DNA from: AP-15 sp963775875
GTDB lineage: Bacteria; Pseudomonadota; Alphaproteobacteria; ATCC43930; CGMCC-115725
Length of the DNA stretch: 64,000 nt
NCBI GenBank assembly: GCA_963775875.1
Contig: CAVZKP010000015.1
Location: forward strand, 186,001 to 250,000
Direction: 5' to 3'
The notes below the pieces were generated by a model. The model did not search any database. It had not been told where the DNA came from and saw only the letters and a program-made list of their open reading frames with translations. Shown here piece after piece: positions 42,994 through 51,420 of this stretch (within the stretch, counting starts at the first letter, position 1; each line of letters begins with the position of its first letter). A program made the translations under genes and the position numbers.

Positions 42994-43512
42994 AAAGACC
43001 GTAAGGCGGAACGCGACGCGCGCCCGTTTGGCCTCCGGCTTTGGCATCCTGCCGTTGTGCTCGCGACCTGGTTCGGCGCCGGCCTGCTTCCGGCCGCGCC
43101 GGGCACCTGGGGCTCGCTCGCCGCCCTGCCCTTCGCCTGGGCGATCCGCGCCTTGTGGGGCACAGTCGGCCTCGCCATCGCCGCCGCGACCGTGTTCATC
43201 GCCGGTTGGTGGGCCGCTGGCGCGGTCGCCACGGCGAGCGGAACAAAAGATCCCGGCGCCATCGTCATCGACGAGGTCGCCGCCCAATGGCTGGTGCTGC
43301 TGGCCGTCCCCCTCGATCCGCTAGCCTATGCCCTTGCCCTTCTGCTGTTCAGGATCTTCGACATCTGGAAGCCGTGGCCGGTGTGCTGGGCCGACCGTCA
43401 CATCGCCGGCGGCCTCGGCATCATGCTCGACGATCTTATGGCGGCGGTTTACGCTGTTCTGGTCTTGTCGGCGCTGCTAGCGATTGGCGGAGCATTTGGT
43501 GTTCGACGCTGA
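42985..43512 (+). CDS. pgpA: Phosphatidylglycerophosphatase A
   Basis: This is a membrane protein of about 175 residues. Family features are LATWFGAGLLPAAPGTWGSLAALPFAW (the G..P.aPGT.GSl motif), KDPGAIVIDEVAAQWLVLLAVPL (catalytic acidic segment) and FRIFDIWKPWPVCWADRHIAGGLGIMLDDLMA (the RiFDi.KPwp motif). It dephosphorylates phosphatidylglycerol phosphate in the inner membrane. Several ATGs lie close together (42964, 42985, 42988); the first falls in the repeat. It overlaps the next gene. Confidence 0.94.
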   Translation: MMAKDRKAERDARPFGLRLWHPAVVLATWFGAGLLPAAPGTWGSLAALPFAWAIRALWGTVGLAIAAATVFIAGWWAAGAVATASGTKDPGAIVIDEVAAQWLVLLAVPLDPLAYALALLLFRIFDIWKPWPVCWADRHIAGGLGIMLDDLMAAVYAVLVLSALLAIGGAFGVRR

Positions 43513-43993
43513 AACCCTGGATCTTGCGACCTCGGTGCTCGATGCCTGCCGCGCCCGCGGCTGGCATGTCGGGACCGCCGAATCCTGCACCGGCGGCCTG
43601 GTCGCCGCGGCATTGACCGCGATCGCCGGCTCGTCAGACGTTGTCGAGCGCGGCTTTGTCACCTATTCGAACGAGGCCAAGGCGGAACTGCTCGGGGTGC
43701 CACGCGAGGTGATCGCCGCGCATGGTGCGGTCAGCGCCGAAGCCGCCGCTTCGATGGCCGAGGGGGCGCTGGCCCACGCCCCGATCGATCTCGCGGTTTC
43801 GATCACCGGCGTCGCTGGGCCCGGCGGCGGCAGCGCCGAAAAGCCGGTCGGCCTGGTCCATTTCGGCCTGGCGCGGCGCGGCAAAGCGCCCAGAACCGAA
43901 CACCGGATCTTCCCCGGCGATCGCGCTGCGGTGCGCGACGCCGCCTTGCAGATGGCGCTCGGCCTGCTCGCGGCCGAAGCCCGCGGTCAATAA
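43499..43993 (+). CDS. pncC: Nicotinamide-nucleotide amidohydrolase (CinA C-terminal domain, PncC)
   Basis: This 164-residue protein consists of the CinA C-terminal domain alone. Conserved pieces are GWHVGTAESCTGGLVAAALTAIAGSSDVVERGFVTYSNEAKAELLGV, AAASMAEGAL, and AVSITGVAGPGGGSAEKPVGLVHFGL, ending with AVRDAALQMALGLL. It deamidates nicotinamide mononucleotide for NAD recycling. The start is GTG 43499 with GGAG six bases before it, or TTG 43484; both overlap the end of pgpA. Confidence 0.93.
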   Translation: MFDAETLDLATSVLDACRARGWHVGTAESCTGGLVAAALTAIAGSSDVVERGFVTYSNEAKAELLGVPREVIAAHGAVSAEAAASMAEGALAHAPIDLAVSITGVAGPGGGSAEKPVGLVHFGLARRGKAPRTEHRIFPGDRAAVRDAALQMALGLLAAEARGQ

Positions 43994-44005
43994 GGAAACC
44001 ACTCG

Positions 44006-44881
44006 ATGAGCAGCTTTAACATCGCCGTGATCCAGCCCCATTCGAACCCGCCGCCCGATGATGCGAAAAACCTCGACGATGCGGTCAAGTGGATCGAGCG
44101 GGCCGCCGGCGAAGGCGCCGATTTCGTCTGTTTCCCAGAGAGCTATCCAGGCCCGTGGCGGATGCCGGCGGCTTACGATCCGTCCGCCCGGATCGCCGAG
44201 GCCGCCCGCAAATTCGCCACCCACGTCGTCTTCGGCACGATGGAGCCGATCGATGACGCCAAACGGACCGCCTACAATTTGACCTGCATGGCCTATCCCG
44301 ACGGCCGCAAACCGGTGCGCTATCGGCGCACCCACCCGAATGGCCCCTGGATCTATTCGAGCCGGACCGGCGGCGGCGGGGTGTGGGAGTTCGAATGGGT
44401 CCCAGGCAACGAGTTCCCGGTGTTCGACACCGTGCACGGTAAGATCGGCCTCGGTATGTGCAGCGAGGTCTATATGCCCGAGGTGTCGCGAGCATTGGCC
44501 TTGCGCGGGGCGGAGATCATCTTTCTGCCGGCGGGTCTCAGCGGCGCGGGCAATCTATGGGAAACTTGGCACACCCTGCTGCGCGCCCGCGCGATCGAGA
44601 ATCTGGCGCTGGTGGTCTCGACCCGCAACATCTTCGACCCGGCGACCGAGCGCGGGCTGGCGATCATCGCCGGTCCGGAGCGAACCCATTACGAGAGCAT
44701 CAATGTCGGAATGTCGGTGGTCAGGGTCAGCCTCGACCGGGTGCGCGAATTGCGCGCCGGCTGGGATGGCAACGACAAGACCCCATTCTGCGGCACCAAG
44801 CAGGGCCTATTGTCGCAATGGCAGCGCCCCGAGCTTTACGACAGCATCCTGCCGCGACCACTGCCGGCTGCGGCCGAATGA
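44006..44881 (+). CDS. Carbon-nitrogen hydrolase (nitrilase superfamily), possibly altered triad
   Basis: This 291-residue protein has nitrilase-fold signatures: MSSFNIAVIQPHSN, FVCFPESYPGPW (catalytic Glu), GLGMCSEVYMPEVSRALALRGAEIIFLPAG (catalytic Cys) and RARAIENLALVVSTRN. The Lys of the Glu-Lys-Cys triad normally sits in a 'Y(R)KxHL' segment; here that segment reads VRYRRTHPNGPW, with Arg where Lys is expected. The enzyme may use another residue, or may be a subgroup with a different chemistry. The substrate is unknown. Next on the strand, 17 bases on, is a MOSC-domain gene. Confidence 0.85.
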   Translation: MSSFNIAVIQPHSNPPPDDAKNLDDAVKWIERAAGEGADFVCFPESYPGPWRMPAAYDPSARIAEAARKFATHVVFGTMEPIDDAKRTAYNLTCMAYPDGRKPVRYRRTHPNGPWIYSSRTGGGGVWEFEWVPGNEFPVFDTVHGKIGLGMCSEVYMPEVSRALALRGAEIIFLPAGLSGAGNLWETWHTLLRARAIENLALVVSTRNIFDPATERGLAIIAGPERTHYESINVGMSVVRVSLDRVRELRAGWDGNDKTPFCGTKQGLLSQWQRPELYDSILPRPLPAAAE

Positions 44882-44897
44882 CGGCAGGACGAATTCG

Positions 44898-45458
44898 ATG
44901 CAAGGAACCGTCGCCGCGGTCAGCCGCAGCCCGCGGCACACCCTGGCCAAGCCGAATGTGGACCGCATCCGGCTGGTGGCCGGGCTGGGCGTCGAGGGCG
45001 ATGCGCATCAGGGGGCGACAGTCAAGCACCGTTCGCGCGTCGCACGCGACCCGTCCCAGCCCAATTTGCGCCAAGTGCACCTGATCCACGCCGAACTGCA
45101 TGACGAATTGCGCGACGCCGGCTTTTCCGTAGCGCCCGGAGAGATGGGCGAGAACCTCACCACCCGCGGCGTCGATCTGCTCGGTCTCGCGACCGGGACG
45201 CGGCTTTACCTCGGCGCCGACGCGGTAATCGAGGTGACCGGGCTGCGCAACCCCTGCGCCCAGCTTGACAACATCCACAAGGGGCTGATGGCCGCGACCC
45301 TCGATCGCGACGCGCTCGGCAATTTGGTGCGCAAGGCCGGAATCATGGGTGTCGTATTGGCCGAGGGCGAGGTCCGGCCCGGCGACCCGATCCGCATCGA
45401 GCCCCCGCCGCCACCGCACCAGCCGCTTGGCTCCGGTGTGAATTCTTGGCGGCAATGA
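44898..45458 (+). CDS. MOSC domain-containing protein
   Basis: This 186-residue protein starts MQGTVAAVSRSPRH. The MOSC fold is visible as IRLVAGLGVEGDAHQG, ELRDAGFSVAPGEMGENLTTRGVDLLGLATGTRLYLG and VIEVTGLRNPCAQLDN (the conserved Cys of MOSC proteins), ending with VLAEGEVRPGDPIRIEPP. MOSC proteins bind molybdenum cofactor or carry sulfur for it. It stands alone without Mo enzymes nearby. The frame extends upstream inside the nitrilase-like gene, but the ATG at 44898 fits the family. Confidence 0.9.
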   Translation: MQGTVAAVSRSPRHTLAKPNVDRIRLVAGLGVEGDAHQGATVKHRSRVARDPSQPNLRQVHLIHAELHDELRDAGFSVAPGEMGENLTTRGVDLLGLATGTRLYLGADAVIEVTGLRNPCAQLDNIHKGLMAATLDRDALGNLVRKAGIMGVVLAEGEVRPGDPIRIEPPPPPHQPLGSGVNSWRQ

Positions 45459-45502
45459 AATGCCGGGTTCGACCCGGCATTTTCAGTCGCGCGCGCCGAT
45501 CG

Positions 45503-47296
45503 TCAGATTAGCACCGGAATTTCGACAAAGGACGGTGTCGGCTCGGCGTGATGGATCGTGTTGGTGGCAACGCGGATATCGGCATCGGCGTCGTTCGCCA
45601 GCACCGGGTTGCCGCTGTTGGTGTTGCGCGCCCGGCGCGGAAAGTTGCTGCTGGTTATGTCGATTTCGATGCGGTGGCCGGCGCCCAGGGTATGATGGAT
45701 ATGACCAAGGTCGATGCTCAGCCGCTCGACGCGACCTGGCGTAAGCGGCCGAGGTTCGCCCGACGGGTCTCGATACATCGCGCGGGTAACGCCATCCATA
45801 ATCATGGTGGCGCAGCCGTCGGGCTGGAGATCGACCAGCTTCGCGACGAAGTCGGTGTCGGGGCAATCCGATTGCACCTGCAGGGTCACACGGACATTGC
45901 CGGCGATCGTCAGCGGCTCGGGCAGCGCCTCGCCGCGGTAGATCAGACCGTAATCCGGCAAGGCCTGGACCCGCCGCTGATCGCGTGGGCCGGATTCGAT
46001 CAGCATATTGCGCCCACCTGACGTCGGGATCAGCCGCCGCGGATCATAGCGATAGCTGCGCGGAGGGCCCGCCCCCTCGCCGCCAAGACCACCATCGCCG
46101 CGCAGATAGAGCCGGCGCGGCCTTGCTTCCGGGGGCGGCCAGCGCTCCGCATGGCGCCAATCGTCTGGGGTATAGGTTTCGCGGTTTTCGACCCAGGCGC
46201 GCGGAGAATAGAATACCGCCGGCCCGTTCATCACGCCGTTCTGTTCGCCTTTGAGCCAGTAATCGAACCAGGAGAAATACGGGTCGCTCGGCCAGAAATG
46301 GAAATCGTAGACAAAGTAATGTTCGTTGGGGCCAATCCAGAGCTTCTGGTTACCGACCCGCGCCTGGATGTTGCTGAACGCCCTGATGACGCTGGTCTGG
46401 AAAATGTCGAACCAGCTGGTCACGTGAAACCCGGGAATCTCGATGGTGCGGCGGAAATTATGGGCGGCGCGGAAGCTGTCCGGGGCCGGATGGGTGATGA
46501 TCTCGTCGAGAAACGGCTGCCAGGTCGCGAAATCCGGGTAGCCGGTCAGCGGCAGCCGCAGCCAATCCTCGGAAGCGATAAACGGCGGCTCGGCCTCTCG
46601 CGCGGCATCGAGGCGGGCATACCGCGCAGCCGCCGAGGCGGCAGCTGCCTCCAGCTCCTTCGCGCCGATGCCGGAGCGTTGCATGACCGCCTCGCGATGT
46701 GCGGCCGACAGGCCCGGGATATTGCGCGCCACCCACAGCCACAGCCGCTCCATCTCGATCGACTGGCCTTCGTAGACCACATCGTCATAGATGCTGGAGG
46801 CGCCCGCCTGGGCAAAAAAGGCGCGCAGGGTCGGATGCCGGGTCGATGCGGCGGCAAACGTCGTCGTCGCGCCGGCCGATGATCCCGACATCCCGACCCG
46901 ATGGTTGGTCCAGGTTTGGCGGGCGATCCATTCGAGGGTGTCGTGCCCGTCCGCTGCGTCGTCAGCATAAACCCGATCCTCGCCCTCGGAGCCGTGTCGG
47001 CCCCGCGTGTCCTGATAGACCGCGGCATAGCCATGCGCGACGATATTGCGCCAACCGCGCAGGATCGAACCGCGCAACGGCTCCGCCGGGCTCGGCAGCC
47101 AAGCCCTGCTACAGTCGAACTTGTCGCGCGCATCGGCGGCGGCGATGCCGTAGGGCGTGCGGTGCAGGATGATCGGCCAGCGCGGCCCGCCGCTCTCGGG
47201 CAGGAACACGAAGGTGTTGAGACGCACGCCGTCGCGCATCGCCACCATTGCCTGAAAGCAGCGCGCTCCCGTATTCGGATCGATAATTTCCGGCAC
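45503..47296 (-). CDS. CocE/NonD family hydrolase (X-Pro dipeptidyl-peptidase-like)
   Basis: This protein has about 597 residues from GTG 47296; earlier codons of the open frame overlap the lactonase and are not coding. The alpha/beta-hydrolase part has AMVAMRDGVRLNTFVFLPE, PIILHRTPYG, HGYAAVYQDTRGRHGSEG and the nucleophile MSGSSAGATTT (GxSxxG variant). Then come GFHVTSWFDIFQTSVIRAF and the C-terminal jelly-roll domain (LTIAGNVRVTLQVQSDCPDTDFVAKLVDLQPDG, RVERLSIDLGHIHHTLGAGHRIEIDITSSNFPRRARN). Members hydrolyse esters or amides, such as cocaine esterase and glutaryl acylases. It starts 26 bases after the lactonase-like gene. Confidence 0.88.
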   Translation of the reverse strand: MPEIIDPNTGARCFQAMVAMRDGVRLNTFVFLPESGGPRWPIILHRTPYGIAAADARDKFDCSRAWLPSPAEPLRGSILRGWRNIVAHGYAAVYQDTRGRHGSEGEDRVYADDAADGHDTLEWIARQTWTNHRVGMSGSSAGATTTFAAASTRHPTLRAFFAQAGASSIYDDVVYEGQSIEMERLWLWVARNIPGLSAAHREAVMQRSGIGAKELEAAAASAAARYARLDAAREAEPPFIASEDWLRLPLTGYPDFATWQPFLDEIITHPAPDSFRAAHNFRRTIEIPGFHVTSWFDIFQTSVIRAFSNIQARVGNQKLWIGPNEHYFVYDFHFWPSDPYFSWFDYWLKGEQNGVMNGPAVFYSPRAWVENRETYTPDDWRHAERWPPPEARPRRLYLRGDGGLGGEGAGPPRSYRYDPRRLIPTSGGRNMLIESGPRDQRRVQALPDYGLIYRGEALPEPLTIAGNVRVTLQVQSDCPDTDFVAKLVDLQPDGCATMIMDGVTRAMYRDPSGEPRPLTPGRVERLSIDLGHIHHTLGAGHRIEIDITSSNFPRRARNTNSGNPVLANDADADIRVATNTIHHAEPTPSFVEIPVLI

Positions 47297-47321
47297 GGCT
47301 CCGACCTCAAGGTTGCGGCGA

Positions 47322-48488
47322 TTACACCATTCCCATCCAGAACATCTGCCGATCGCCGACCTCGACATCATATTTGCGGGCGAATTCGAGCTTTCCATTG
47401 CTGCCGATGCGGAACACGGAAAGGCAGGCGGGCACCTCGCGGATCGTTGCGCCATCCTTGACCGGTAGCCCCATGATATGCGCTGCAACAAGCACATGGC
47501 CGCCCGGATCGATGTGAAAGGTGCGGCAGTGGATGCCGCGTGTGTCGACATGCTGGATCGGGTCGGGCTCACCGGTCATCGGATCGATCGCATAGACCGC
47601 CAGCGTGTTTTCGCCTCCGGCAAAAACCCGTCGGCCGTCGCTCTCGACCGTGCTCGAGGCGCGGTTGGCGACATAGACAAAGCGGCCGTTCGGGTGGACA
47701 TGGATCGTGCCGGCGGCCTGCCGCCCACGGATGTTGCCGGGCTCAGCCAACGTGCCTTTGCTGAATAACGGCATCGGCGACAGCGCGTCGCCGTCAAGCG
47801 CAAACATGTCGAGCTGGTTCTGCCGCTCCAAGGAAACATAGACCCACGGCTTTGTCGGGTGGAAATCGAGATGACGCGGGCCGAAGCCGAAACCGTTCCC
47901 GGGCGCCACCGAAGCCTCGTTGGTCAACCGCCCATTGCCGTAGTTGAATACTTTCAACGCGCCCGGCTCTTCGGGCCTGCCGCCGGTGGCGTCGTGGCCG
48001 CGAGTGACCAGAATCGCCAGCCGGTTATCGAGGCTGACCCGGACCTGATGCCCGTAAATGCCGGGATCGACTGGCTCCGTCTGCGGGACTTCCCCACCCG
48101 GCGTGCCGTCTCCATTGACCCGATAGACCCGAAGGCCAGACGGGTTGCTGAAGGCGACCAGAAGGTTGTGCGACGGAATGTCGCTGGTCATATGGATCGG
48201 CCGGGTCGGCAGCGCGATCGGCTCGCCATGCGACCTCAGCGCGCCGGTTGCCGGATCGATGCGAAACGCGCTGACATTGTGCTTAAGGCCGACCGGGCCG
48301 CCGACCCCCGACGCGCTATCGCTCGACGCCACATAGAGGAATTGTCGCGAGGCGTGCGGCCAAGCGTAATGGACGTTCGCCGGCAAAGCGACCGTTGCGC
48401 GCCGGGAAAGCGTAGCCTTGTCGACGTCGAGGTCGTATTGCGTCAGCTCCGGCCCGACGCTGGCATAGACCACAGTTTTTTGCGGCAT
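47322..48488 (-). CDS. Lactonase family beta-propeller protein
   Basis: This 388-residue protein starts MPQKTVVYASVGPELTQYDLDVDK. It has repeated strand pairs of a seven-bladed propeller, for example NVSAFRIDPATGALRSHGEPIALPTRP, VRVSLDNRLAILVTRG, RHLDFHPTKPWVYVSLERQNQLDMFAL and GTIHVHPNGRFVYVANRASSTVESDG. These match the Pgl/YbhE-type 6-phosphogluconolactonase family. The actual lactone is unknown, and such proteins are often misnamed. It precedes the CocE-like hydrolase on the same strand, so both may act on one compound. Confidence 0.85.
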   Translation of the reverse strand: MPQKTVVYASVGPELTQYDLDVDKATLSRRATVALPANVHYAWPHASRQFLYVASSDSASGVGGPVGLKHNVSAFRIDPATGALRSHGEPIALPTRPIHMTSDIPSHNLLVAFSNPSGLRVYRVNGDGTPGGEVPQTEPVDPGIYGHQVRVSLDNRLAILVTRGHDATGGRPEEPGALKVFNYGNGRLTNEASVAPGNGFGFGPRHLDFHPTKPWVYVSLERQNQLDMFALDGDALSPMPLFSKGTLAEPGNIRGRQAAGTIHVHPNGRFVYVANRASSTVESDGRRVFAGGENTLAVYAIDPMTGEPDPIQHVDTRGIHCRTFHIDPGGHVLVAAHIMGLPVKDGATIREVPACLSVFRIGSNGKLEFARKYDVEVGDRQMFWMGMV

Positions 48489-48566
48489 TGACGAATCCCC
48501 CGAAGGCTGCAACCGGACATTTCAGGGGCACCATAAGAGCCGCGGCATCCGGATAGAAGCGTCGCG

Positions 48567-49031
48567 TCAGGCTGCCGGCTCTCGCGCACTGCCTGGAGAC
48601 GCGAAGCCGTAGAGCTCGCGCGCGCGCTTCTCGAACGCGCCGACCATGCGCCGAACCGCCTCGCTGAACAAAATTTCGATGACCTTTTGCATCAGCCGCG
48701 ACTTGAACTCGAAATCGACAAAGAAATCGATCCGGCAGCCTTCCGCTACCGGAGTAAAAGTCCAGTGATTGTCGAGGTAGCGAAACGGCCCCTCGGCATA
48801 GGTCACGTCGATCTTTCGCGGCGGGTCGAGCATCACGCGCGAGGTAAAGCGCTCGCGGAACATCTTAAAGCCGATAATCAGATCGGCGATGACGAGATGA
48901 GGCTGCCGCTCGCGGATGCGCGCGCCGATGCACCAGGGCAGGAATTCCGGATAGCGTTCGATATCGGCGACTAGCGCGAACAGCTGCTCCGGCGTGTAGG
49001 GAAGCACCCGCTGTTCGGCGTGGGTCGGCAT
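48567..49031 (-). CDS. Coenzyme Q-binding/RatA-like START-fold protein
   Basis: This is a 154-residue protein. It starts MPTHAEQRVLPYTPEQLFALVADIERYPEFLPWCIGARI, which is the Coq10/RatA pattern, with hydrophobic pocket strands LVIADLIIGFKMFRERFTSRV and CRIDFFVDFEFKSRLMQKVIEILFSEAVRRMVGAFEKRA. In alphaproteobacteria this gene commonly follows lipA. It may carry ubiquinone, or affect ribosome association in the RatA sense. It lies 9 bases downstream of lipA. Confidence 0.88.
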   Translation of the reverse strand: MPTHAEQRVLPYTPEQLFALVADIERYPEFLPWCIGARIRERQPHLVIADLIIGFKMFRERFTSRVMLDPPRKIDVTYAEGPFRYLDNHWTFTPVAEGCRIDFFVDFEFKSRLMQKVIEILFSEAVRRMVGAFEKRARELYGFASPGSAREPAA

Positions 49032-49040
49032 CGCGGCAGA

Positions 49041-50002
49041 TCAGCCGGCGGCGGCAAGCTTGGCGGCGCGGGCCGCGCGCAGCCGGGCGAAATCATCGCC
49101 GGCATGGTAGGAGGATCGGGTCAGCGGCGAGGCGGACGCCAGCAGAAAGCCTTTGCCGATGGCCATGCTGCGATAGCTGCCGAATTCTTGCGGCGTCACA
49201 AAGCGCGCGATCGCATGATGCTTCGGTGTCGGCTGCAGATATTGCCCGATCGTCAGAAAGTCGACATCGGCGGCGCGAAGATCGTCCATCACCTGCAATA
49301 TTTCGGTATTGTCCTCACCGAGCCCGACCATAATTCCCGATTTGGTAAATAAAGCTGGGTCGAGCCGCTTGACCTGATCCAGCAGCCGCAAAGAATGAAA
49401 ATATCGCGCGCCAGGCCTTACCTCGCGTAAAGGCGCGGCACGGTTTCGAGATTGTGGTTGAAAACATCGGGCCGAGCCGCGACGACGGTTTCAAGCGCGC
49501 CCTCCTTGCGCAGAAAATCGGGGGTCAGAACCTCGATCGTCGTATCGGGAGCGGCGGCCCGAATGGCGGCAATGGTTTGCGCGAACTGCCCGGCGCCGCC
49601 ATCGTCGAGATCGTCGCGGTCGACCGAAGTGATGACGACATGGGCGAGCCCCAGCTCAGCTACCGCCGCGCCGACACGTTCGGGCTCATGCGGATCGACC
49701 AAATCGGGCCGACCGGTCGCCACATTGCAAAAAGCGCAGGCGCGGGTGCAGACCCGGCCGAGAATCATCACCGTCGCGTGCTTCTGCTTCCAGCACTCGC
49801 CGATATTCGGGCAGGCGGCCTCTTCGCACACGGTGTTGAGCCGCAACTCGCGCATCAGCCGCCGCGTCGCCTGGTACTCGGGCGAGCCGGGCGCCCGGAC
49901 CCGCAGCCAGTCGGGCTTGCGCTGGATCGGGCTGTTGGGCCGGCCGGCCTTTTCCGGATGACGCAACGACGCCGGCGCCGCGATCCCGCTCGGAGCACTC
50001 AT
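49041..50002 (-). CDS. lipA: Lipoyl synthase (frame broken by one missing base)
   Basis: The N-terminal part, 50002 to 49418, has SPEYQATRRLMRELRLNTVCEEAACPNIGECW, radical-SAM CTRACAFCNVATGRP and HVVITSVDRDDLDDGG, and ends abnormally at VPRLYAR. The rest follows in another frame to 49041: LRLLDQVKRLDPALFTKSGIMVGLGE, MDDLRAADVDFLTIGQYLQPTPKHHAI. Adding one C near 49427 (TTTACGCGAGG to TTTACCGCGAGG) restores RLYREVRPGARYFHSLRLL and a normal 320-residue enzyme. LipA adds two sulfurs to octanoyl groups. The gene lies next to the lipoyl-dependent pyruvate dehydrogenase. A sequencing error is the likelier reason. Confidence 0.93.
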
Positions 50003-50005
50003 CGG

Positions 50006-51406
50006 CTAGAAGTGGATGGCGCGCCCATAAGCGTCAAGCACGGCCTCGTGCATCGTTTCCGACAGGGTCGGGTGCGGGAAGATGGTGCGGATCAGTTCGG
50101 CCTCAGTCGTTTCCAGGGTCTTGGCAATCGTGTAGCCCTGAATCAACTCGGTCACCTCGGCGCCAATCATATGCGCGCCCAATAGTTCACCGGTCTTGCC
50201 GTCGAACACTGTCTTGACCATCCCTTCGGGCTCGCCGAGCGCGATCGCCTTGCCGTTGCCGAGATATGGGAAATGCCCGATTTTAACCTCGTGGCCCGCA
50301 TCCCTGGCTGCCTGTTCGGTCAGGCCGACGCTGGCCACCTGCGGGCGGCAATAGGTGCAGGCCGGGATGTTGCGGATTTCGAGCGGGTGCACGTCGTTGA
50401 CCCCGGCGATGTGCTCGACGCAGATCACCCCCTCATGGCTTGCCTTGTGCGCCAGCCAGGGCGGCCCGACCAGATCGCCGATCGCATAAACGCCAGGCTC
50501 GCCGGTGCGCAGCCACTGATCGACGACGACATGGGTTCGCTGTACTTCGACCTTGGTATTTTCGAGGCCGATATCCTCGACATTGCCAACGATCCCGACA
50601 GCCAGGATCACCTTGTCGACCGTCACCGCAAGCGTCTTTCCGCCGACTTCGATCTGCGCTGTGACTTGGTCGCCGGCGCGTTCCAGGACTTTGACCGTTG
50701 CCTCGGTATGGATCTTGATACCCTGCTTTTCAAAAGCCTTGCGAGCGAATGCGGAGATTTCCTCGTCTTCGACCGGAAGCACCCGGTCAAGCACCTCGAC
50801 GACTGTAACTTCGGCGCCCATATCGTGGTAAAAGCTCGCGAATTCAATCCCGATGGCGCCCGAGCCAATGACCAGCAAGGATTTCGGGATCGCCGGCGGC
50901 ACCATCGCTTCCTTATAGGTCCATACGCGCTCGCCATCGGGTTCCAGTCCAGGCAACGCCCGCGCCCGGGCCCCGGTCGCCAGGATGATATGGGGGGCGG
51001 CGAGTTCGGCGACCGGCTTTCCGCCTTTGGCGACCGAGAGCTGTCCCTTCCCCGTCAGACGCCCCTGCCCGGCGACCACGGCGATCTTGTTTTTTTTCAA
51101 AAGGTAAGCGACGCCGTTCGAAAGCTGCTTGGCGACGGCGCGTGAACGGGCGACGACTTTGCTCGCGTCAAAGCGAATGTCCGTTGCCGAAAATCCATAT
51201 TGATCAAGATGATGCAGAATGTCGTAAATCTCCGAACTGCGCAGCAGCGCCTTGGTCGGGATGCATCCCCAATTGAGACAGATCCCACCCAGCTGATCGC
51301 GCTCGACGACCGCCGCCTTCATGCCGAGCTGGGCCGCACGGATTGCCGCGACATAGCCGCCCGGCCCGCTGCCCAAAACGATCAAATCGAAGGAATCGTC
51401 GGCCAT
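50006..51406 (-). CDS. lpdA: Dihydrolipoyl dehydrogenase (E3)
   Basis: This 466-residue flavoprotein has the FAD motif LIVLGSGPGGYVAAIRAAQLG, the redox-active disulfide GGICLNWGCIPTKALLRSSE, the NAD motif LLVIGSGAIGIEFASFYHDMG, the second FAD segment GVYAIGDLVGPPWLAHKASHEG and the C-terminal active-site His-Glu FPHPTLSETMHEAV. It reoxidises dihydrolipoamide for pyruvate dehydrogenase. It lies between pdhC and lipA. Confidence 0.95.
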   Translation of the reverse strand: MADDSFDLIVLGSGPGGYVAAIRAAQLGMKAAVVERDQLGGICLNWGCIPTKALLRSSEIYDILHHLDQYGFSATDIRFDASKVVARSRAVAKQLSNGVAYLLKKNKIAVVAGQGRLTGKGQLSVAKGGKPVAELAAPHIILATGARARALPGLEPDGERVWTYKEAMVPPAIPKSLLVIGSGAIGIEFASFYHDMGAEVTVVEVLDRVLPVEDEEISAFARKAFEKQGIKIHTEATVKVLERAGDQVTAQIEVGGKTLAVTVDKVILAVGIVGNVEDIGLENTKVEVQRTHVVVDQWLRTGEPGVYAIGDLVGPPWLAHKASHEGVICVEHIAGVNDVHPLEIRNIPACTYCRPQVASVGLTEQAARDAGHEVKIGHFPYLGNGKAIALGEPEGMVKTVFDGKTGELLGAHMIGAEVTELIQGYTIAKTLETTEAELIRTIFPHPTLSETMHEAVLDAYGRAIHF

Positions 51407-51420
51407 CTATCGGTTCCGCC

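Noticed and set aside
46546..47310. Long overlapping frames opposite or within the CocE-like hydrolase and other GC-rich genes
   Set aside because: These are shadow frames typical of GC-rich DNA, with Arg/Pro/Ala-rich products and no family match.
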